DNA of 64,000 bases from Caldilineaceae bacterium (GTDB lineage Bacteria; Chloroflexota; Anaerolineae; Caldilineales; Caldilineaceae). Both the position numbers and the translations under genes were made by a program. The notes below the pieces were generated by a model that was not told the DNA's origin, did not search any database, and saw only the letters and a program-made list of their open reading frames with translations. The DNA lies in assembly GCA_020634815.1 (NCBI GenBank), contig JACKBA010000009.1, positions 1-64,000 on the forward strand, written 5' to 3'. Below, piece after piece: positions 50,326-59,768 of this stretch. Every line of letters starts with the position of its first letter. Position 1 is the first letter of the stretch.

Positions 50326-52474
50326 TCGCGGCCAACGTCGTATCGAGAAGCCCCAGCAACTCGCTCAACGCAAAGCCCTGCTCGCGTTGGATGGTGAGCC
50401 CGCCATGAATCGCCGCGTTTTCCTGCTCGACGCTGCGCACCGACACGACAACCACGGGTGTCTCAGCCAAATCGGGCTCGCCTGCCAGCGCATCGATAAA
50501 CTGCTCGCCGCCCATCCCCGGCATCTGCAAATCGACGAAAACCAGGTCGGGGCGGCGCGACCGCGCCACCGCCAACCCCTCCTCGCCGTCGAACGCCTCC
50601 AGCACCTGCACATCCACCACGAGCGAGCGTAGCATTCGACCGATAAGGCGCACGATATGCGGATCGTCGTCGATGACCAGCGCCGTACGCGGCTGCACGG
50701 CGAGACGCTGGAGAACATACGCCACATCGTCGCGCGTCACCGGTTTGGGCAGGAAATCGCTGGCGCCGAGCATTGCGCCGAAATGGTGGACACTCGGCAA
50801 CGGGGCAATGAGCACCGGCAACGCCACCGACATCCCTTCGGCGACCACCGCCTCCCATTCGCCCAACGAGTCTCGTTCCACAAGTACGGTATCGGGCAGG
50901 GTTTCGGCCAGGACGGAGCGTATCTGGCCGGCGTCTTCGGCCAGGACGAAGTCACAGCCATCGACGTGGCGGCGCAGAAGGCCAACGGCACGCGGGTCGT
51001 CATGAATGACCAGTACGAGCGGGCGCCCGCCGTCTTCTGCCAACGGGCGCGAGAGGCGAATCGTGCCAAGCGGCACGCCCTCAGCCTGCGCGGGAAGCGG
51101 CAGGGTGAAGCCGACCGTGGTGCCCTTTTCCGGCTCGCTCTCGATCCACATGCGGCCGCGATGGAGATCGACAAACTTCTTGCTGACGGCCAGGCCCAAC
51201 CCGCTGCCGTGGGTCAATTCCTCCTCGTCAAGACGGTCGAACGCTTCAAAGGCGCGCGCAAGCTTGTCTGGCGCAATGCCGCGGCCGCTATCCTGCACCA
51301 GGACGGTGACCTCTTCAGCGTTGCATGTGGCGCCGAGATGCACCGTGCCCTGTTCCGTGTAGCGCATGGCGTTGGTCAACAGGTTGAGCAGCACCTGGCG
51401 AATGCGGATGCGATCCAGGTCGACCGCCAGGGGCGCGGCCGGCAGATCAACTTGCAGATGGAGCCTACGCGCCTCGGCCAGCCCACGCACGATATCGGCC
51501 GCTTCCTGGATCAACTCGCCCAGTTCAGTGCGCTCTTTGTGGATGGCCATACGCCCCGATTCGATTTGCGAGAGATCGAGCACGTCGTTGATCAGGTCGA
51601 GCAGGTGGCGCGAGCTACGATAGATTGCCACCATGTCGCCGCGATACTCGCCGGGCAGCGGTTTGCCGCCGTAGCTTTCGGGCGCCGTAGTCATCATCTC
51701 GCTAAACCCGACGATGAGGTTCAGCGGCGTGCGCAACTCATGACTGACGTTGGCGACGAACTCGGACTTGAAACGATAGGCCTTCTCCGCCGCTTCTTGG
51801 GCAAAGACCAGGGCGCGGTTGCTCCGCTCCAGGCGAGCGAGGGCCAGGTCGAGGCTGTGCAGCACCTTCTGCAACTCGAAGCGATGTTCGCGCGCTTCTT
51901 CGGTGCTACGCTGCGCGCGCTCAGTCATGTTGAGCGCCCATTCCAGCGCAGTGAAGAGGCGGCGTGTGCTCAGCCAGGCAGCCAGCGCGGCGAGCAGCGT
52001 CAACAGCACCGGGAGCACCATGTCGACCGGCGCGGTCGAGCGTCCGATGCCGGCCATAATCACGGCGAGAATGGTCAGCAACGTTACCACACCGAGCCCA
52101 CGCGGCGGCAGCAGCGGCGCGGAGACCAGCACAACAAGCAGATAGAGCGCGAGGAGAACGGCATCCTCGTAGGCCAGGACGACCACCGAGATCTGTGCGA
52201 TGAGGGCCAGGACATAGACGATCACGGCAGCACGCAGACGGGTTGCCGCGAGTTGGAAGACCACAAAGGTGGACAGCCCGGCCAGCGCGACTAGAAAAAA
52301 TCCTGACAGCGCGCGGCTGGAGTCAAAGAGCGTCACAAAGCTGGACCACCCCCACGCCAGGAACAGTGTCACGCCGAGCAACACGCGCAACGCCTCACGC
52401 GCAAAATCGGCAAGGATGGCCTTGTACTCGGCGTCATGTAGTTCAATTGGCCGCATCGGTTTGTCGGTTGTCAT
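50261..52474 (-). CDS. Hybrid sensor histidine kinase with two receiver domains
   Basis: The 737-residue protein has five or six membrane helices (30-175), a short coiled coil, and a HisKA domain with His245 in ANVSHELRTP. The HATPase domain has the N, G1 (DSGRGIAP) and G2 (HGSGLGLAVSKKF) boxes. Two receiver domains follow. The first (VIHDDPRAV) has Glu where the phospho-acceptor Asp is expected (LVERDS) but keeps KPV. The second has VIDDDP and the Asp in FVDLQMPGM but no clear KP lysine. There is no extracellular sensor domain of note. The 3' end overlaps the convergent regulator gene by 65 bases. The ATG at 52474 is chosen by domain start; no strong SD. Confidence 0.88.
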   Translation of the reverse strand: MTTDKPMRPIELHDAEYKAILADFAREALRVLLGVTLFLAWGWSSFVTLFDSSRALSGFFLVALAGLSTFVVFQLAATRLRAAVIVYVLALIAQISVVVLAYEDAVLLALYLLVVLVSAPLLPPRGLGVVTLLTILAVIMAGIGRSTAPVDMVLPVLLTLLAALAAWLSTRRLFTALEWALNMTERAQRSTEEAREHRFELQKVLHSLDLALARLERSNRALVFAQEAAEKAYRFKSEFVANVSHELRTPLNLIVGFSEMMTTAPESYGGKPLPGEYRGDMVAIYRSSRHLLDLINDVLDLSQIESGRMAIHKERTELGELIQEAADIVRGLAEARRLHLQVDLPAAPLAVDLDRIRIRQVLLNLLTNAMRYTEQGTVHLGATCNAEEVTVLVQDSGRGIAPDKLARAFEAFDRLDEEELTHGSGLGLAVSKKFVDLHRGRMWIESEPEKGTTVGFTLPLPAQAEGVPLGTIRLSRPLAEDGGRPLVLVIHDDPRAVGLLRRHVDGCDFVLAEDAGQIRSVLAETLPDTVLVERDSLGEWEAVVAEGMSVALPVLIAPLPSVHHFGAMLGASDFLPKPVTRDDVAYVLQRLAVQPRTALVIDDDPHIVRLIGRMLRSLVVDVQVLEAFDGEEGLAVARSRRPDLVFVDLQMPGMGGEQFIDALAGEPDLAETPVVVVSVRSVEQENAAIHGGLTIQREQGFALSELLGLLDTTLAAITRPDVVSPASAAARLAALAG

Positions 52475-52767
52475 CCTCGGGCACTCACTCTCTCTCAGTT
52501 GCCGGTTCGGGCCGAACGGCCTGGCTGGACAGGTGCGCATACCATGCCGGGTCGCAACCGGATTATCACGGAAAAAGGCGTCGGATGACAAGCGACATCA
52601 CGCACCGGGCTGGTCCTGATGGACGCACAAACCCATTGTGCCCAGCTCTCCTAGGCCCAAGGGCACGCGCCACGATGCGCGGTGCATTGTGGCCTGACCG
52701 CTTGTACAGTATACTCCTTACAGCATTCCGCACAGCCGTAAGGCAACACCCCGGAGGAGTGAGCGAG

Positions 52768-54252
52768 ATGAAGATGCGACAGGGTATCGTGTGGGCGATC
52801 GTCGGGGCGACCATCGCGGTTGCCTCGATTGCCCTGGACACCGCACGCGCCGCTGCCCAGGATAGCGGCGACCTGTATTGCAGGCTCGGCGTCAATGTCT
52901 TTCACCAGCGGCCCGCAGCTTTCGACCTGCCGGCGCTGCGCGCAGGCTGGTATGTGGACGGCTGGGCATGGTCGACGGCGACGCGCCCCAACGGCATCGA
53001 ATACGTACTGACCGTGCAGGTCGAACCGGATGGCGCGGGCAGCTATGAATTCCGGCCCGAAGAAGCGTCGCTGTCGACCGCGCTGGCAGCGCACCCAGGC
53101 GCATCGTGGATCATCGGCAACGAACCGGATCGGCGCCATTACCAGAATGACTTGCTGCCCGAACTTTATGCCACCGCGTATCACGATCTCTATGCATGGA
53201 TCAAGGAGCGAGATGCCTCGGCACGCGTCTTTGCCGGGGCCATCGTGCAGCCATCGCCGCTACGGCTGGAGTATCTGGATCGCGTGCTGGCAGCCTATGA
53301 GACCCAGTTTGGCGTACCTCTGCCAGCCGACGGCTGGGCCATCCACAACCACATCCTCAACGAGCGCAGTTGCGAATACTACCAGGACTCGACGATCTGT
53401 TGGGGTGCAGATATCCCGCCGGGGATCGACGCTGTCGACGGCATGGTGATCGAACAGAGCCAGCATGGCGACATGGCGATCTTCGAAGAACAGATACGGC
53501 GTTTTCGCACGTGGATGGCCGGCAACAGCTACCGTTCGCTGCCGCTCTACGTGTCAGAGTACGGCATCCTGCTTCCCGAGCGCAACGGCTTTCCACCCAG
53601 CACGGTGATTGCATTCATGGATGCATCGTTCGACTTCCTGCTGAGCGCAACGGACGCCGACACCGGCTATCCTGCGGACGACAACCGGCTGGTGCAGCGC
53701 AGCGCATGGTATGCCGCCCTTTCACGGCCACCCTTCAACGGCAGCCTCTTCGCCAGCACGAGCCTGACCGACAGCATGGCCCCGCCCTTTACGATGACCG
53801 ATTTGGGCGCGACTTACCAGGCCTATGCGACCAACCTCACGACGACCAGCGACGTCGCGCTACTCGATTTCGGCATCATGCCGGCGTTGGTGCCGTCTGC
53901 CAGCGCGCCTGTGACGCTCACGCTGGCCGTGACGGTGGCGAATCGCGGCCACGGTCTCGCTGCCGCACCGGTGACGGTTGACTTCTACGCAGGCGGCGAA
54001 CCGGGGCAAGGGGGCGAGTTGATTGCAAGCGAGACGCTGGCGTTGGCAGGTTGCGGCGATGCACAGGTGCTGACCGTTGCATGGCCGCTGCTGACGCCGG
54101 ATCGCTTTGCCGGCGGGGCCATCGTGGCTGTGGCGCGTGCAGCGGATGGAGGCGATGCTGTCGCCGATCGGGCCGAAGCGGTATTCCTCTTTGTCGCGCA
54201 CGAGTTGTATCTGCCGGCAGTCAGCGGGTCGCTGCCGTCGCCTCGGCGTTGA
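52768..54252 (+). CDS. Secreted glycosidase-like TIM-barrel protein
   Basis: The 494-residue product has a signal peptide (MKMRQGIVWAIVGATIAVAS, cut after ARAAA). Its body resembles Asl1/GH39-like TIM-barrel glycosidases: WIIGNEPDRRHYQND, GWAIHNHILNE and LYVSEYGILLPE supply conserved Glu residues that could be acid/base and nucleophile. The last 120 residues form a CARDB-like beta domain, ending ELYLPAVSGSLPSPRR. ATG 52768 is supported by GGAGGAG eight bases upstream; the frame stays open further upstream but overlaps the histidine kinase. Substrate unknown. Confidence 0.75.
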   Translation: MKMRQGIVWAIVGATIAVASIALDTARAAAQDSGDLYCRLGVNVFHQRPAAFDLPALRAGWYVDGWAWSTATRPNGIEYVLTVQVEPDGAGSYEFRPEEASLSTALAAHPGASWIIGNEPDRRHYQNDLLPELYATAYHDLYAWIKERDASARVFAGAIVQPSPLRLEYLDRVLAAYETQFGVPLPADGWAIHNHILNERSCEYYQDSTICWGADIPPGIDAVDGMVIEQSQHGDMAIFEEQIRRFRTWMAGNSYRSLPLYVSEYGILLPERNGFPPSTVIAFMDASFDFLLSATDADTGYPADDNRLVQRSAWYAALSRPPFNGSLFASTSLTDSMAPPFTMTDLGATYQAYATNLTTTSDVALLDFGIMPALVPSASAPVTLTLAVTVANRGHGLAAAPVTVDFYAGGEPGQGGELIASETLALAGCGDAQVLTVAWPLLTPDRFAGGAIVAVARAADGGDAVADRAEAVFLFVAHELYLPAVSGSLPSPRR

Positions 54253-54299
54253 CCTGTCCTGCCCGTGGGGAATGTGACCGGGAAGCCTGAACAAAAACG

Positions 54300-54335
54300 C
54301 CCGGCTCAGGCGCCAGCAACCTCGCCTGAGCCGGG
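54300..54335. terminator. Bidirectional hairpin between convergent genes
   Basis: CCCGGCTCAGGC (54300-54311) pairs perfectly with its complement (54324-54335) around a 12-base loop. On the minus strand it is followed by GCGTTTTTGTTC, a classic T-run, so it terminates the SdrD-B-repeat gene. It may also stop the plus-strand glycosidase gene. Confidence 0.85.
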
Positions 54336-54351
54336 CATCGTATTGCCTGTG

Positions 54352-57117
54352 CTACCGTTTGTCAGGGTATGGCAGTACGTTGCGCTCCATCATGGGAAGG
54401 TAGAGGATGTTCCCACGCCGGGCAAAGGCAAAGTTCACGACCGGATCGAGCGTGCCGGCGCCGATGGTAACGCTAACAGCGGACGGCGTGTAGTGGAACA
54501 GGCCGGTCGGCGTCGGGATGCGCACTATATAGACACCCGCTGCCATATTCGAGAATTGATAGGCGCCGCTCACGCTGGACGCCACAGTGCGCGGCCCGCC
54601 CGGCCCATCCAGTGTGACGCTGATATTGGCCAGCGGGCTGACGACCGAAGGATCATTGGTCTGGTAGATGAAGACGCGACCGGACAGCACACCGATGCGA
54701 CGCATCCCCACGTCAGCAAAGGCACCGGGCAGGGCCGGAGTAAGGCTGACATCGACGCCCGGAGCGATCACGTAGCCAACCAGCGGCGCCGGCTGAACGA
54801 TATAATCGCCCGGCCCGACAGCGGTAAAAGTGTAACGACCGGCACTGGTGCTGGTCGTCTGGGCAATGATCGCCAGATCGCGGTCGCGCAGGATGACGGC
54901 CGCGCCCGACACCGGCGGTTCGCCCCGCTGGCGAACACCGTCGGCATTGAAGTCGTTGAACACGATACCCTCGATCGTGCCGTCGACTACACCGCTGAAG
55001 TCGGCACGGGCGGCGCCACCCTGCGGCACCATCACGTTTAGGAAGGACGGGATCGCCGTGTACCCCGGCGGCGGCGTGAACGTAATGAGATACTGCCCGG
55101 GATCAATATCCATGAAGAAGTAGAAGCCGCGGCTGTTTACCCGCGTCGTCAATACGAGATCTGTCTCATCCTCGCCCTGACCGGCCACCGACGAAAGCGT
55201 CACCAGGCTGCCGGGAATACCGCGACCGGTAACGGTGCCGTCGGGCAGGGCAATGAAATCAGCGCCGACGCTATGGCCGGCGATCAGAACGACCAGCACC
55301 GGGTCGGGCGAGATCGGCGTGTAGCGACTGCCCGCATTGTTCTGGATGGTCACATTGTAGGTGCCGGGGTCGACATCGGTGAAGCGATAGGCGCCATTGA
55401 TGGCAGTCGTGGCCGTGGTCAAGATCGTGGCATCGACATCCATCAGATAGACAGCGACGCCGGGCAGTGGAATATCATCGGGATCAAAGACATCATTGCT
55501 GTTGAAATCGACAAAGACGCGCCCGGAGATCGTTTCCGGCGTATGCAGGGCGAAGTTGGCGAATCCACTTGCCGTGGCGCCGATGTTCACGTCATAGGTA
55601 GTCAGGCTGAGTGCGGTGAACCCATCCGGCACGGTAACAGCGACCCGGTAGACATCTGGGGCCAGGCTCGTGAACGCGTAGAAACCATTGACGTCGGTGG
55701 TCTGGGTGATTGCGCCATCCATGGTGACGCGCACGCCCGGAATGCCGACTTCTCCCGCTTCGCGAATGCCATTGGCATTGCTGTCGTCGAATACGATGCC
55801 CTGGACGACGCCTAGCGGTTGGACGGCAAAGCCGACGTTGGCGGAGTCACCCGCAGAGGCAAGCGAGACCGTCCGGCTGGCAAGTGACACGAGACCATAG
55901 CCAGACAGCGTGGCAATGCCAACGGTGTACTCACCCACACTCTGCCCCGAAAAACGGAAGTGGCCTGCGGCGTCGGTCGTGGTCGAACCGCCAGGGGAAA
56001 GTGTGACACTGACGCCGGCCAGCCCGCTCTCACCGGGACCAAGCAGCTCGTCGCCGTCGCGGTCGACGAAGACCACGCCCTCGATGACTCCCTGTTGCTG
56101 CACGATGAAGTTGGCCTGGGCCGAGCCACCCTCAACCAGTTCCACGGGGCGCTGTGGAATGGAAGTGCTGTTATAGCCGCTGGGCGTCGTGAGCGTAACC
56201 GTGTACGAACCGGCAGCCGTCGTGGTTATCGTGTACCCGCCATCCGCCGCCGTTGTCGCAACATCATTAGGCAGCCCGCCACCGCTGCGGGTGACGGTTG
56301 CGCCGGCGACGCCCGGCTCGCCACCATCTTGCAGCCCATTGCCGTTGTAGTCTTCGAAGACCGCACCCTGGATTACGCCGGTGGCAAGCAGCGGAAAGTC
56401 GACGACGGTGTTGACGCCAATCCCGACATTGACGGTGCGTTCCTCGGCCAGCGCGCTAACGTAGCCCGCGGGCACCGCAAGGCTTGCGACGTATGGCCCC
56501 GGCTGCACGCCAAGAAAACGGAATTGCCCCGAACTGTCGGTTGCCTGGACAGGCGACGGAGCCCCGGCCAGCGAAACGGTCGCCCCCGGCAGCGGCGTTT
56601 CACCGGCATCATAGACGAAATTACCATTGAAGTCGACGAAGACGCGCCCCACCACATTGCCGACGAGATAGGATGCAATGACGTCGGGCGTGTTTGTCGT
56701 ACCCCAGTCGTAGGCCGGGTCAAGACTGGCCACGCTGTGATGAATGGCGACGGTGAAGGCGGTGGTCTCGCTCACGCCGGGGTCAATGGAAACGGCGACG
56801 CTTTGCGATACGGGCGTTGTGAATGTCAACACCGCCGGCGCGACGATGACTTTCCCGCTCTCGGCGGGCAACACGGAGACGACGACCTCCGCGCCCGGCG
56901 TCGTGCAGAGGGAGACCTCGTAGGTCACAGGTCCCGTGCGCGAAAGTTGCAAGATCGTCGGCGAGATCGGAATGCTGGAATTGCCCGAGCAGATGACGGA
57001 TTGCGCCCAGGCCTGCGTACTGCCGAGCAGGCCGGTGAAGATGACGGCAGCCCCAAGCAAGAGCCAGACAGTGAAGCGTAAGGAACGGCGGGCTGAGACA
57101 GTCGAAGCGTGCGGCAT
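54352..57117 (-). CDS. Secreted SdrD-B / prealbumin-like repeat protein
   Basis: The 921-residue protein has a signal peptide (SLRFTVWLLLGAAVIFTGLL, cut after AWA), one N-terminal beta domain and then about eight repeats of 70-90 residues. Each repeat starts like GxVFxDxNxNGxxDxGExxLPGxxV and ends like GxYxVxV, the SdrD B-like calcium-binding fold. It ends ILYLPMMERNVLPYPDKR, similar to the end of the convergent glycosidase-like protein. It is probably a surface fibre or adhesin. SD GGAGG precedes the ATG. A promoter is visible at 57200-57229, so it is likely monocistronic. Confidence 0.88.
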   Translation of the reverse strand: MPHASTVSARRSLRFTVWLLLGAAVIFTGLLGSTQAWAQSVICSGNSSIPISPTILQLSRTGPVTYEVSLCTTPGAEVVVSVLPAESGKVIVAPAVLTFTTPVSQSVAVSIDPGVSETTAFTVAIHHSVASLDPAYDWGTTNTPDVIASYLVGNVVGRVFVDFNGNFVYDAGETPLPGATVSLAGAPSPVQATDSSGQFRFLGVQPGPYVASLAVPAGYVSALAEERTVNVGIGVNTVVDFPLLATGVIQGAVFEDYNGNGLQDGGEPGVAGATVTRSGGGLPNDVATTAADGGYTITTTAAGSYTVTLTTPSGYNSTSIPQRPVELVEGGSAQANFIVQQQGVIEGVVFVDRDGDELLGPGESGLAGVSVTLSPGGSTTTDAAGHFRFSGQSVGEYTVGIATLSGYGLVSLASRTVSLASAGDSANVGFAVQPLGVVQGIVFDDSNANGIREAGEVGIPGVRVTMDGAITQTTDVNGFYAFTSLAPDVYRVAVTVPDGFTALSLTTYDVNIGATASGFANFALHTPETISGRVFVDFNSNDVFDPDDIPLPGVAVYLMDVDATILTTATTAINGAYRFTDVDPGTYNVTIQNNAGSRYTPISPDPVLVVLIAGHSVGADFIALPDGTVTGRGIPGSLVTLSSVAGQGEDETDLVLTTRVNSRGFYFFMDIDPGQYLITFTPPPGYTAIPSFLNVMVPQGGAARADFSGVVDGTIEGIVFNDFNADGVRQRGEPPVSGAAVILRDRDLAIIAQTTSTSAGRYTFTAVGPGDYIVQPAPLVGYVIAPGVDVSLTPALPGAFADVGMRRIGVLSGRVFIYQTNDPSVVSPLANISVTLDGPGGPRTVASSVSGAYQFSNMAAGVYIVRIPTPTGLFHYTPSAVSVTIGAGTLDPVVNFAFARRGNILYLPMMERNVLPYPDKR

Positions 57118-57199
57118 ACGTGCCTCCAGTGATTGCCTTCCTGAGGACAGTGCATGACTGCCTCATCGGGAGTAGATTAAGAAGATTAGACCAAAAGCA

Positions 57200-57229
57200 A
57201 AATTACTGACAATTCAGTAAACCAGTCAA
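57200..57229 (-). promoter_or_regulatory. Sigma-70-type promoter with palindromic spacer
   Basis: On the minus strand TTGACT (57229-57224) and TAATTT (57205-57200) are 18 bases apart, about 85 bases before the SdrD-B-repeat gene. The spacer contains the palindrome ACTGA-CAAT-TCAGT (57205-57218 on the plus strand), a possible repressor site. Confidence 0.55.
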
Positions 57230-57369
57230 ATCGTAACATAGAAGCATCGCGAGATCAATGATTTGGGTGACCGAACTGTGTGTCATGGGAAAGCCGCGCG
57301 TACATGACCCGGGTATCGGGCACGCCGGCAAATTGATGGAGTTCTATACGGATATCGGACTGTCAGCAA

Positions 57370-58215
57370 TTAGGGGCGGCGCCCGAGACTCCAGTGGACG
57401 ACGAGCAATACGGTAAACGAGGCGGCGAGCAGCAGGAAGGCCAGGGTGACAGCGAGATCGAGGTCTCGCTCAAAGCCGAGATAGATGGCAAGCGGCATGG
57501 TCTGCGTGCGGCCGGGGAAGTTGCCGGCAAAGATGATCGTGGCGCCGAATTCGCCGAGTGCGCGTGCCCACGTCATGACGATACCGCCCAGGATCGCCGG
57601 CCAGGCCAGCGCCGCAGTCACGTGGCGGAAGACGTCGAAATCGCTGGCGCCATCGAGCGCAGCCGCCTGCTCCAACTCGCCGTCAATCTCGGCGAACCCG
57701 GCAGCGGCCGAGCGAATGTAGAACGGCGCCGCGACAAAGAGCTGCGCCAGCACGACGGCCACAGGGGTGAACACGATCGAAATGCCCGCGGCCTCCAGCG
57801 GCGCGCCCAACCAGCCGCGGCGCCCAAAGACAAGCAGCAGCGCGATGCCGGCAACCGCCGGCGGCAGCACCATCGGCAGGTCGACGAGCGTATCGACAAG
57901 GCGGCGACCGCGGAAGGTACGTCGCGCCAGCAAATAGGCGAGCGGCGTCCCCAACAGCAGCGCGAGCAGCGCCGCCGCCGTCGCCGTCGTCAGGCTCAGC
58001 GAGAGTGCGCGCAGAACGGTTGGCGATGCAAGGTTGCGGCCAAGTTCGGCAACGTCGACGCGCAGGAGGAGCGCCAGCAGAGGCAGCCCGAGCAAAACCA
58101 GCATCGGCATCGACAGGATCGGCAGCAGCCAGCCGCGCCTTCGGGCCGGCGCGTCACGCTCCGGCGTGGCCGGCACAACACGGGTACGAGTCAACGCCTC
58201 GCTACGGTTGGACAT
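57370..58215 (-). CDS. modB: Molybdate ABC transporter permease
   Basis: The 281-residue permease has five or six membrane helices and the motif GEFGATIIFAGNFPGRTQTM, which is diagnostic for ModB-type permeases, along with EQAAALDGASDFDVF (EAA loop). ATG 58215 overlaps the 3' end of modA by 14 bases. No modC ATPase follows; downstream is a 250-base spacer and a gene on the same strand of another type, so the ATPase must be encoded elsewhere. Confidence 0.92.
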   Translation of the reverse strand: MSNRSEALTRTRVVPATPERDAPARRRGWLLPILSMPMLVLLGLPLLALLLRVDVAELGRNLASPTVLRALSLSLTTATAAALLALLLGTPLAYLLARRTFRGRRLVDTLVDLPMVLPPAVAGIALLLVFGRRGWLGAPLEAAGISIVFTPVAVVLAQLFVAAPFYIRSAAAGFAEIDGELEQAAALDGASDFDVFRHVTAALAWPAILGGIVMTWARALGEFGATIIFAGNFPGRTQTMPLAIYLGFERDLDLAVTLAFLLLAASFTVLLVVHWSLGRRP

Positions 58216-59104
58216 GGTCAAAACCGTACTTCTCCAGGATCGCCTGGCCCGTCGGACCCACCACAAAGTCGGCAAAGGCCCGCGCCAATTCCGGCTGCGC
58301 GCTGTCGGCGACCGGCGCGATCGGGTACGTTGCGACGACATTGACGGCGGCAGGAATGGCGATCAACTGTACCTGGTCGCGCTGTGTGCCGGTCACGTCA
58401 GAGGAATAGACGATGCCGGCATCAGCCTCGCCAAGGGTCACCTTGGCCAGCACCGCGCGCACATTCTCCTCGTACGAAGCAACGTTCGCCAGCACGGCGG
58501 CGCCGTAGCCGGGCGGGAAAGCAGGATCGCCGGATGCGTTGTCGAGGAATTGCAGGCTATATTGCCCGGCCGGAACCGCAGCATCGGCCAGCACGAGTTT
58601 GAGGTCAGGGGCGGCCAAATCGGCCGGGCTACCGATGGATGCGGGGTTGTCGCGTGGGATGACAATGACCAGGCCGTTGGACGCAAAATCGCGTACGTCA
58701 GCAGGCTCGATGCGGCCGGCGTCGATAGCTGCCTGCATCTGGCGGGCATTGGCGGACGCGTAGACGTCGGCCGGCGCGCCCGAGGTGAGTTGACCGGCCA
58801 GTGTCTGCGAGCCGGCGAAATTGAAGGTCACCGTCGCGCCGTGCTCCTCGCCAAAGCGGGCGCCGATCTCGGCAAAGGCGTCGGTGAGCGAGGCGGCAGC
58901 GAAGACGACGAGTTCGGGCCGGCCTGGCTGAGCCGGCGGCGTGCACGCCGTCAGCAGCAGGAAGGCGACGCAAGCGAAGAGCCAGCGCAGCGCAGCCGCG
59001 GGGCGTCCGCTCCCGCCGTGCGCCGCGCCGGCAATGGTGGACGGCCGCGTATCGCGTACGTGGCAAGTACCGAAGAGGATGCCGGTGCCGGCCATGCGCG
59101 TCAT
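58202..59104 (-). CDS. modA: Molybdate-binding lipoprotein
   Basis: The 300-residue product has a signal with lipobox LLLTAC (preceded by an unusually long 45-residue N-terminus) and a ModA-type binding domain: LVVFAAASLTDAFAEIG, FNFAGSQTLAGQLTSGAPADVYASA, GEADAGIVYSSDV. The ASLT and SQTLA serines bind the oxyanion. The ATG at 59104 overlaps the PadR stop (ATGA), so the genes are translationally coupled. A nearer ATG three codons in is also possible. Confidence 0.93.
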   Translation of the reverse strand: MTRMAGTGILFGTCHVRDTRPSTIAGAAHGGSGRPAAALRWLFACVAFLLLTACTPPAQPGRPELVVFAAASLTDAFAEIGARFGEEHGATVTFNFAGSQTLAGQLTSGAPADVYASANARQMQAAIDAGRIEPADVRDFASNGLVIVIPRDNPASIGSPADLAAPDLKLVLADAAVPAGQYSLQFLDNASGDPAFPPGYGAAVLANVASYEENVRAVLAKVTLGEADAGIVYSSDVTGTQRDQVQLIAIPAAVNVVATYPIAPVADSAQPELARAFADFVVGPTGQAILEKYGFDHVQP

Positions 59105-59661
59105 CTCTGGACCTCGGCGGACGACGCCAGTTCGGAGCGGACCATGGCCAGCCATTGCAGTGCCGCATTCACCTGGCCGCTGCGATAGTCCAGGACAAGG
59201 CGCTCGTAGATCGCCTCCGGCGCAAGTTCACGACGCTGTGCTGCGATGTCGTCGAGCCAGCAACAGATTTGCCGCTGCTGCATGTCAAGCAGGTGAAGTG
59301 CCATCTCCTGCCCTTCGCTGCGGGCAAAGAAGAGCTTGGCCAGAAACTCAAGCCGCAGATCGCGGCCACGCGTCACCGGTTGCGCCAGCCACCGCACGAA
59401 GGCCGCCTCGCCCGCTGCGGTGATCGCCAGCAGCCGGCGCGCCGGACGATCGCTTTGCACTTCGACGGTTGCGGCCAGGAAGCCCTCCGCCTCCAGGCGC
59501 TTGAGATGAGCATAGAGCAGGGGCTGCTTGAGTCGCCAGACATCGCCAAGCCCGCCGGGGGCGCACAGGCGTTGATGGATCTCGTAGCCATGCAACGGCC
59601 GGCCGCGAACAAAGCCAAGCAAAGCCAGTTCAATGGTAAGCGGGGTCGATCGTTGCGGCAT
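59101..59661 (-). CDS. PadR-family transcriptional regulator
   Basis: The 186-residue protein has a winged helix at the N-terminus (LTIELALLGFVRGRPLHGYEIHQRL, then LLYAHLKRLEAEGFL) and a C-terminal dimerisation coiled coil (PadR C-terminal domain, Vir_act_alpha_C-like). It is the first gene of the padR-modA-modB run, with ATGA overlap to modA. A perfect 19-base palindrome overlaps its promoter, so autoregulation is likely. PadR control of molybdate uptake is not the usual ModE scheme. ATG 59661 has AGGAAAG nine bases upstream. Confidence 0.9.
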   Translation of the reverse strand: MPQRSTPLTIELALLGFVRGRPLHGYEIHQRLCAPGGLGDVWRLKQPLLYAHLKRLEAEGFLAATVEVQSDRPARRLLAITAAGEAAFVRWLAQPVTRGRDLRLEFLAKLFFARSEGQEMALHLLDMQQRQICCWLDDIAAQRRELAPEAIYERLVLDYRSGQVNAALQWLAMVRSELASSAEVQR

Positions 59662-59680
59662 CAGTAGAGCTTTCCTAAAG

Positions 59681-59726
59681 CTACTCAATCATTGAGTAGT
59701 ATATCGGAAGGTAGAGATGCCGGCAA
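59681..59726 (-). promoter_or_regulatory. padR-mod promoter with 19-base palindromic operator
   Basis: Minus-strand -35 TTGCCG (59726-59721) and -10 TATACT (59703-59698) are 17 bases apart. CTACTCAAT-C-ATTGAGTAG (59681-59699), a perfect 9+1+9 palindrome, covers the -10/+1 region. Position and symmetry fit a PadR dimer site. Confidence 0.75.
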
Positions 59727-59768
59727 AATGGATGGCAAGACATGAGGGCGGATGAGAGGGAGTAGCGC

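Noticed and set aside
50657..52294. 545-codon plus-strand open frame
   Set aside because: Antisense to the hybrid histidine kinase, with highly repetitive Gln/Arg/His composition.
52243..52767. Upstream extension of the glycosidase-like gene
   Set aside because: It overlaps the histidine kinase and would bury the signal peptide; the ATG at 52768 has a proper SD.
55960..57081. 373-codon plus-strand open frame
   Set aside because: Antisense to the SdrD-B-repeat protein and shows no domain.
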